This document shows, one piece after another, positions 58,981-64,000 of a DNA stretch of 64,000 nt. Source of the DNA: Arthrobacter sp. RIT-PI-e (GTDB lineage: Bacteria; Actinomycetota; Actinomycetes; Actinomycetales; Micrococcaceae); assembly GCF_001187915.1 (NCBI RefSeq), contig NZ_LGIU01000058.1:1-64000 (forward strand), given 5' to 3'. Position 1 is the first letter of the stretch. Each line of letters starts with the position of its first letter. The position numbers were made by a program, and so were the translations under genes. The notes below the pieces were generated by a model. That model saw only the letters and a list, made by a program, of their open reading frames with translations. It was not told the DNA's origin and ran no database searches.

Positions 58981-59616
58981 GTGAGTTCAACCGGGGGGGT
59001 GTCGCAGCTGCCTGCGGAGTTCCTGGACGCTCTCACCGGTCTGCGCAGGGCCGCCCCGCGGAGCGAGATCCGGCTCGAGGAGGTCCCGGCCCCCACCCGG
59101 TTGGCGCCGCTGGCCGTGGCACTCGGCGCCGAGGTCTTCGACACCGTGCCGTTCCCGCCACCATTACCCCACGGCCCCGCCCGGAACCTGGTCCTCCAGC
59201 CCGAGCCCGAGGAACTCGCCACGGGGCGCTTCATCCTCCTCTACGACCCGGCGGGTTCGGACGCATGGAACGGGCGCTTCCGGATCGTCACCTACATCCG
59301 CGCCCGGCTCGAGGCGGAGCTGGGCAACGACTCCCTGCTCGGCCCCGTGGCCTGGACGCGACTGGTGCAGGCCCTCGACGCCCACGGGGCACGCCACCAT
59401 TCGACGGGCGGCACGGGCACTAGGATGCTGTCCGAGAGCTACGGGACGCTCGAGGACCGCGCCGACACGATCGACCTCGAACTCCGGGCCTCCTGGAGCC
59501 CGGAGACCTCCGACGTCCGGCGGCACGTGGAGGCGTGGGCCGAGGTGGTGGGGGTCTTCGCCGGGCTCCCGCCGCTCCCGGACGGCGTGGTGCACCTGCC
59601 CCAGCGCCGGTCATGA
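58981..59616 (+). CDS. DUF3000 domain protein
   Basis: A 211-residue actinobacteria-specific protein of unknown role. LRRAAPRSEIRLEEVPAPTRLAP near the start, LATGRFILLYDPAGSDAWNGRFRIVTYIRARLE and the C-terminal DVRRHVEAWAEVVGVFAGLPPLPDGV are conserved marks. Genes of this family normally precede an RNase D gene, as here (108-bp gap). Confidence 0.88.
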   Translation: MSSTGGVSQLPAEFLDALTGLRRAAPRSEIRLEEVPAPTRLAPLAVALGAEVFDTVPFPPPLPHGPARNLVLQPEPEELATGRFILLYDPAGSDAWNGRFRIVTYIRARLEAELGNDSLLGPVAWTRLVQALDAHGARHHSTGGTGTRMLSESYGTLEDRADTIDLELRASWSPETSDVRRHVEAWAEVVGVFAGLPPLPDGVVHLPQRRS

Positions 59617-59724
59617 CCCGGCCACCCGCACCCACGTCCGCCCACCGATCGGCCCGGGACGCCGCCGTCGTCCTCGTCGCGGTTCCCCTGACCCGTCGCA
59701 CCCCGGGGCTAGACTGAGGCCACC

Positions 59725-61022
59725 ATGAGTTCCCAGACCTCCGAGCAGACGGATCGCGACGACGCATCCGCTCCCGCCACCGCGGAAGCGCTCCCACTGC
59801 TGACCGAGCCGCGTGACGGCGTCCCCCTGGTGATCGACACCCCGGCAGGTCTGGCGCGGGCTGCGGCCGCGCGGGCCCCGGCAGCGGCCCGGCCGGCGTG
59901 GACGCCGAGCGGGCCTCCGGTTTCCGCTACGGCCAGCGGGCCTTCCTGGTCCAGATCCGGCGCGAGGGTGCCGGCACCTGGCTGATCGATCCCGAACCCT
60001 TCGACGACCTGCGGATCATCGACGACGCCCTGGAGGGGGTGGAGTGGATCCTGCACGCCGCCAGCCAGGACCTGCCCTGCCTCTCCGAGCTCGGCATGTG
60101 GCCGGACAAGCTCTTCGACACAGAGCTCGCCGGACGGCGCGCGGGACTGCCGCGCGTGGGGCTCGCCGCCGTCATCGAGTCCCAGCTGGGGTTCACGCTC
60201 GCCAAGGAGCACTCCGCCGCGGACTGGTCGACGCGGCCGCTGCCGGAGCCGTGGCTGCGCTACGCGGCCCTGGACGTCGAGGTGCTGGCGGAACTGCGCG
60301 GGCAACTCGCCGCCCTCCTGGAGGCCGACGGCAAGCTCGAGCTGGCGGAGCAGGAGTTCGAGTACATCCGTAGCTCCCCCCCCGCGGAACCGCGGGTGGA
60401 TCCCTGGCGCAGGCCCTCGGGGCTGCACCAGCTGCGTGACCGCCGGCAGCTCGCCGTGGTCCGCGAACTGTGGCGCGAGCGCGAGGACCTCGCGCAACGC
60501 CGCGATGTCGCACCGGGCCGCCTGATCCCCGACTCCGCCCTCGTGGCAGCGGCCAAGGCCATGCCGGGCACCGTCCCCCAGCCCCTGGCCACCAAGGGGG
60601 TCCACGGGCGGGCCGCCGCCAAGGAGGCCCCGCGCTGGCTGCGCTGCATCGCCGAGGCGAGGAAGCTCACCGAGCTCCCGCCCCTGCACGTCTCCTCGAA
60701 CGCCCCTCCCCCGCCCCGCATCTGGGCCGAGAAGGATCCGGAGGCGGCCGCGCGCCTGCACACTGTGAGGCCTCGCGTGGCGCAGCGGGCGGAAGCGCTC
60801 GGGATGCCGGTGGAGAACCTGCTCACCCCGGACTTCCTGCGCCGCATCGCCTGGCGTCCACCCGCCGAGATCACGCTCGATTCGGTGACGGAGGCCCTCG
60901 TGGACCTCGGGGCCCGCCCGTGGCAGGTGGAGCACGTCGCGGCGATCATCACGGTGGCCTTCCTGGATCCCGATCCGCTGCCGCAGAAGGGAGCGCGGGC
61001 GGAGGAGGCACCGGCGGGGTGA
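59725..61022 (+). pseudogene. ribonuclease D / HRDC protein, 1-bp frameshift near the start
   Basis: ATG 59725 encodes MSSQTSEQTDRDD to LLTEPRDGVPLVIDTPAGLARAAAA. Near 59870-59890, in a G/C-only tract, the frame is lost, and the protein resumes one frame over with VDAERASGFRYGQRAFLVQI, the first exonuclease motif of the DEDD fold. RASGFRYG, IDDALEGVEWILHAASQDL and YAALDVEVLAEL follow, then the HRDC-type helical domain (KAMPGTVPQPLATKGVHG). GTG 59898 could start a shortened protein missing the first strands. A missing base in the sequence is likely; otherwise a damaged gene. Confidence 0.8.
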
Positions 61023-61054
61023 ACAGTGCGTAGCTCTGCGGGGCTTGCGCGCCT

Positions 61055-61074
61055 ATGTTACCGATCAGTAACAT
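61055..61074. promoter_or_regulatory. 20-bp palindrome, candidate operator of fadA-fadB
   Basis: ATGTTACCGATCAGTAACAT matches its reverse complement at nine of ten pairs (only 61062/61067 differ). It lies 35 bp before the thiolase start codon, in the promoter region. Size and symmetry fit a TetR-type repressor site such as acyl-CoA-responsive regulators of beta-oxidation use; the regulator is not in the window. Confidence 0.65.
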
Positions 61075-61108
61075 GAGCGCGGACCAACTACTCGAAGAGG
61101 AGCACCAG

Positions 61109-62359
61109 GTGAGCCAAGGAACCGGGACCACGTCCGCGCGGAGCGCATCGCGGACCGTGCGCGACGTCGTCTTCGTGGACGGAGTGAGAACACCGTTCGG
61201 CAGGGCCGGCGCCAAGGGGATCCACGCGGGCACGCGTGCCGACGCCCTCGTGGTGAAGTGCATCCGCGACCTCCTGCGCCGGAACCCGTCCCTGCCGCCC
61301 GAGCGCATCGACGACGTCGCCATCGCCGCCACCACCCAGACCGGTGACCAGGGCCTCACCATCGGGCGGACCGCCGCCCTCCTGGCCGGACTCCCCCGTT
61401 CCGTCCCCGGCTTCGCGATCGACCGCATGTGCGCCGGCGCCCTCACGGCCGTGACCACCACGGCGCCCGGCATCGCCTTCGGCGCCTACGACGTCGTCAT
61501 CGCCGGCGGGGTGGAGCCCATGGGCAACCACCCCACGGGCGCCGACACCGATCCCAACCCGCGTTTCCTGACCGAGCGGATCGTGGACCCGGCGGCCCTC
61601 AACATGGGCAACACCGCCGAGAACCTCCACGACCGCTTCCCCGGCATCACGAAGGAACGCACTGACGCGTACGCCGTGCGCAGCCAGCAGAAGCTCGCGC
61701 GGGCGTACGACGCCGGGCAGATCCAGCCGGATCTGGTTCCCGTGGCCGGGAGGAAGCCGGGCTCCGGCTGGACCCTGCACACCGCCGACGAGCCGCCCCG
61801 CCCGACCACCACCCCAGCCGCTCCCGCCGAGCCCCGCCCCCCCTTCCGCGCCCGCGGGCGCGCCACCGCCGGCAACGCCGCCGGACTGAACGACGGCGCC
61901 ACGGCGGCCCTGCTCGCCTCCGCCGAGACCGCCGCCGAGCTCGGCCTCCTGGCGCGCATGCGCCTGGTGGCCTACGCGTTCGCGGGCGTCGAACCCGAGG
62001 TCATGGGGATCGGTCCCGTGCCGGCCACGGAGAAGGCGCTGCGTCAGGCCGGACTCGAGATCACGGACATCGGGCTCCTCGAGATCAACGAGGCCTTCGC
62101 CGTGCAGGTCCTCGCCTTCTTGGACCACTTCGGCATCGACGAGGAGGATCCCCGGGTGAACCGCTACGGCGGTGCCATCGCCGTCGGGCACCCGCTCGCC
62201 TCCTCCGGGGTGCGGCTGATGAACCAGCTCGCCCGCCAGTTCGAGGAGGACCCGACGGTGCGCTACGGCATGACCACCATGTGCATCGGCCTGGGGATGG
62301 GCGGCACCGTGATCTGGGAGAACCCGCACCACGAGCACTACGGACAGGGAGCAGCATGA
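61109..62359 (+). CDS. fadA: acetyl-CoA C-acyltransferase (thiolase, FadA-like)
   Basis: A 416-residue enzyme for the final step of fatty-acid beta-oxidation. GTG 61109 follows an AGAGGAG site. The nucleophile is in DRMCAGALTAV (about residue 108), then NEAFAVQVLA, GGAIAVGHPLASSG and the second cysteine in MTTMCIGLGMGG. Between GWTLHTADEPPRP and TAGNAAGLNDGA (about 61795-61865) the consensus (GTTMExLAxLKxPFRAHGxV) reads TTTPAAPAEPRPPFRARGRA, another C/G-rich patch. It ends with an ATGA overlap onto fadB. Confidence 0.93.
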   Translation: MSQGTGTTSARSASRTVRDVVFVDGVRTPFGRAGAKGIHAGTRADALVVKCIRDLLRRNPSLPPERIDDVAIAATTQTGDQGLTIGRTAALLAGLPRSVPGFAIDRMCAGALTAVTTTAPGIAFGAYDVVIAGGVEPMGNHPTGADTDPNPRFLTERIVDPAALNMGNTAENLHDRFPGITKERTDAYAVRSQQKLARAYDAGQIQPDLVPVAGRKPGSGWTLHTADEPPRPTTTPAAPAEPRPPFRARGRATAGNAAGLNDGATAALLASAETAAELGLLARMRLVAYAFAGVEPEVMGIGPVPATEKALRQAGLEITDIGLLEINEAFAVQVLAFLDHFGIDEEDPRVNRYGGAIAVGHPLASSGVRLMNQLARQFEEDPTVRYGMTTMCIGLGMGGTVIWENPHHEHYGQGAA

Positions 62360-64000
62360 GCTTCGAACGCTACGAGGAACTGGCGGAGCTGGTTCCCGCC
62401 GAGATCGTCACCCACTCCTACGTCCAGGACGCCGAGCTCCCGGGGGGCGCGGGGACACTTGCGCTCATCACCCTGGACAACGACCTGGACCACTCCCGGC
62501 CCACCACGCTCGGGCCGAACACCCTGATCGGGTTCGGCCGCACGCTCGAGGGACTGAAGGAGCGGGTCTCCCGCGGGGAGCTCGCCGCCGTCGCCGTCAC
62601 GGGCAAGCCCCACTTCCTCGTGGCCGGGGCCGATCTCAGTACGGTCAAGAGCGTCGATTCCGAGCGCCTCGGCCGTCTCATGGCCGAGCTCGGCCATGAG
62701 GCGTACGACCTCCTGGCGGACCTTGGCGTGCCGAGCTTCGCGTTCATCAACGGGGTGGCCCTCGGCGGCGGACTGGAGATCGCCCTCGCCGCGACCTACC
62801 GCACGGTGTCCACGGGGGCGAAGGGCATCGGACTGCCCGAGGCGTTCATCGGCCTCGTCCCCGGCTGGGGCGGGGTGTACCGGCTGCCGCGCCTGATCGG
62901 CCCGGGCAACGCCGTGAAGGTGATGATCGAGAACCCGCTCAGCAACAACCGCAGCCTCGACGGCCGGGCCGCCCACGACCTCGGGATCGCCGACGCCCTC
63001 TTCGAGCCCGCGGACTTCCTCGAGCAGTCGATCCGCTGGGCGGCGGACGTGGTCCGGGGAACCGGTGCCCACGCCGTCGCCGAGCGCCGGGCCCGGCTGG
63101 CGCAGTACGACGACGACGCGTGGACGGCCGCGGTGGCGGCCGGCCGGGCGTTCGTCGAGGCGCGCACGAGCAACGCCGCCCCGGCACCCGCGCGCGTGCT
63201 GGACCTGCTGGAGGCTGGGCGCACCTGGTCGCAGGAGGAATCCGCGGCGGCGGAGTGTGCCGCGCTGGCCGAGCTGATGCAGACCCCCGAGTTCTCGGCC
63301 ACGGTGTACGCGTTCCTGGACCTGGTGCAGAAGCGCGGCAAGCGGCCCGCCGGAGCGCCGGACAAGAAGCTGGCGCGTCCCGTGTCCAAGGTGGGCGTGG
63401 TGGGTGCCGGTCTCATGGCGAGCCAGCTGGCGCTGCTCTTCGCCCGTCAGCTCCAGGTGCCCGTGGTGCTCACGGACATCGACCAGTCGCGTGTGGACAA
63501 GGGCGTGGCGTACGTGCATGCCGAGATCGGGAAGCTGCTCGGCAAGGGACGCATCTCGCAGGACGCGGCCAACCGCACGAAGGCGCTGGTCACCGGGTCG
63601 GTGTCCAAGGACGTCTTCGCCGACGCGGACTTCGTGATCGAGGCGGTCTTCGAGGAGCTGTCCGTCAAGAAGCAGGTGTTCGCGGAGGTCGAGGCCGTGG
63701 TCTCGCCCGAGTGCATCCTCGCCACCAACACGTCGTCGCTGTCGGTGGCCGAGATGGCCGCGGACCTCGCCCACCCCGAGCGCGTGGTCGGCTTCCACTT
63801 CTTCAATCCGGTGGCGGCCATGCCGCTGCTCGAGGTGGTACGTGCCCCGCGGACCGACGACGCCGTCCTGGCCACCGCGTTCGTGCTCGCCAAGGGGCTG
63901 AAGAAGAACGCCGTGCTGGTGCAGGACGCCCCGGCGTTCGTGGTGAACCGGATCCTCGGCCGGATGTTCGGTGAGATCACCGCCGTCTTCGACGAGGGGA
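62356..64000 (+). CDS. fadB: fatty-acid oxidation multienzyme (enoyl-CoA hydratase / 3-hydroxyacyl-CoA dehydrogenase), partial
   Basis: The frame is open for 548 codons and runs off the window end. The N-terminal crotonase domain has LVAGADLSTV and the oxyanion/acid motifs INGVALGGGLEIALAATYR and GLPEAFIGLVPGWGG (about residues 130-180). The dehydrogenase begins near residue 345 with KVGVVGAGLMASQLALLFAR (Rossmann, GAGLM-A instead of the frequent GAGxMG), then ATNTSSLSV and GFHFFNPVAAMPLLEVV. ATG overlaps fadA (ATGA). The C-terminal dehydrogenase half is missing from view. Confidence 0.93.
   Translation, partial: MSFERYEELAELVPAEIVTHSYVQDAELPGGAGTLALITLDNDLDHSRPTTLGPNTLIGFGRTLEGLKERVSRGELAAVAVTGKPHFLVAGADLSTVKSVDSERLGRLMAELGHEAYDLLADLGVPSFAFINGVALGGGLEIALAATYRTVSTGAKGIGLPEAFIGLVPGWGGVYRLPRLIGPGNAVKVMIENPLSNNRSLDGRAAHDLGIADALFEPADFLEQSIRWAADVVRGTGAHAVAERRARLAQYDDDAWTAAVAAGRAFVEARTSNAAPAPARVLDLLEAGRTWSQEESAAAECAALAELMQTPEFSATVYAFLDLVQKRGKRPAGAPDKKLARPVSKVGVVGAGLMASQLALLFARQLQVPVVLTDIDQSRVDKGVAYVHAEIGKLLGKGRISQDAANRTKALVTGSVSKDVFADADFVIEAVFEELSVKKQVFAEVEAVVSPECILATNTSSLSVAEMAADLAHPERVVGFHFFNPVAAMPLLEVVRAPRTDDAVLATAFVLAKGLKKNAVLVQDAPAFVVNRILGRMFGEITAVFDEG

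Overview
The window is bacterial chromosome from a high-GC actinomycete. Gene content and order point to Micrococcales, most likely Micrococcaceae (Arthrobacter/Kocuria-like). The signs are mIHF, a helicase-less PriA, an acVLRF1-type protein, DUF3000 beside RNase D, GTG starts and extensive ATGA/GTGA/TGATG gene overlaps. The genus call is an inference; no rRNA is present.

Layout. (1) About 1-7.4 kb is an accessory stretch. By eye it has lower GC than the rest and holds mostly small or orphan genes: a CrtO-like membrane protein, two paralogous lipoproteins, a DUF2975-like membrane protein with its YozG-type HTH partner behind a 31-bp dyad, an alpha/beta hydrolase, two GNAT acetyltransferases and several tiny membrane proteins. 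(2) 7.4-8.7 kb is a decayed IS3-family element with perfect 25-bp terminal inverted repeats; each end runs into a truncated gene and no target duplication is visible. (3) 8.7-12 kb holds an MFS exporter coupled to a truncated esterase, then a methyltransferase broken by one amber codon and a multiply frameshifted kinase-like gene. (4) 12-16.4 kb holds small conserved genes: DUF6226, a lipoprotein, DUF1304, a pentapeptide-repeat protein and an ASCH/DUF1905 pair. (5) 16.5-31.7 kb is a long minus-strand block. Read in transcription order it is pyrR-pyrB-pyrC-PH-like protein-carA-carB-pyrF-mihF-gmk-rpoZ-coaBC-metK-priA: pyrimidine synthesis followed by nucleotide, coenzyme and SAM metabolism. A PyrR-binding RNA hairpin lies against the pyrR ribosome binding site. 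(6) prsW converges on a second minus-strand block, alaS-ruvX-mltG-aroE-aroC-aroK-aroB-efp-nusB (tRNA charging, cell-wall cutting, shikimate pathway, translation). (7) 42.6-50.7 kb holds two small membrane-associated genes, rpsD, rarA, an acVLRF1-like gene, rpe and the coupled def-fmt-rsmB. (8) 51.8-52.3 kb is a tRNA cluster, Gly-Cys-Val-Gly. (9) 52.5-64 kb holds an MT0933-type antitoxin-like gene, zapE, sseA-sufE, a hydrolase, a USP-like gene, msrB, a threonine aldolase, DUF3000, a frameshifted RNase D, and fadA-fadB behind a 20-bp palindrome.

I found no CRISPR array, prophage, BGC or convincing novel defence system. The most useful observations are the IS-bounded junction, the regulatory dyads, the PyrR site, the lipoprotein paralogues, the amber-interrupted methyltransferase, and a recurring set of short GC-saturated patches. 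In those patches conserved proteins (AroE, Fmt, thiolase, RNase D, acVLRF1) abruptly lose family consensus, which looks more like local sequence error than biology.
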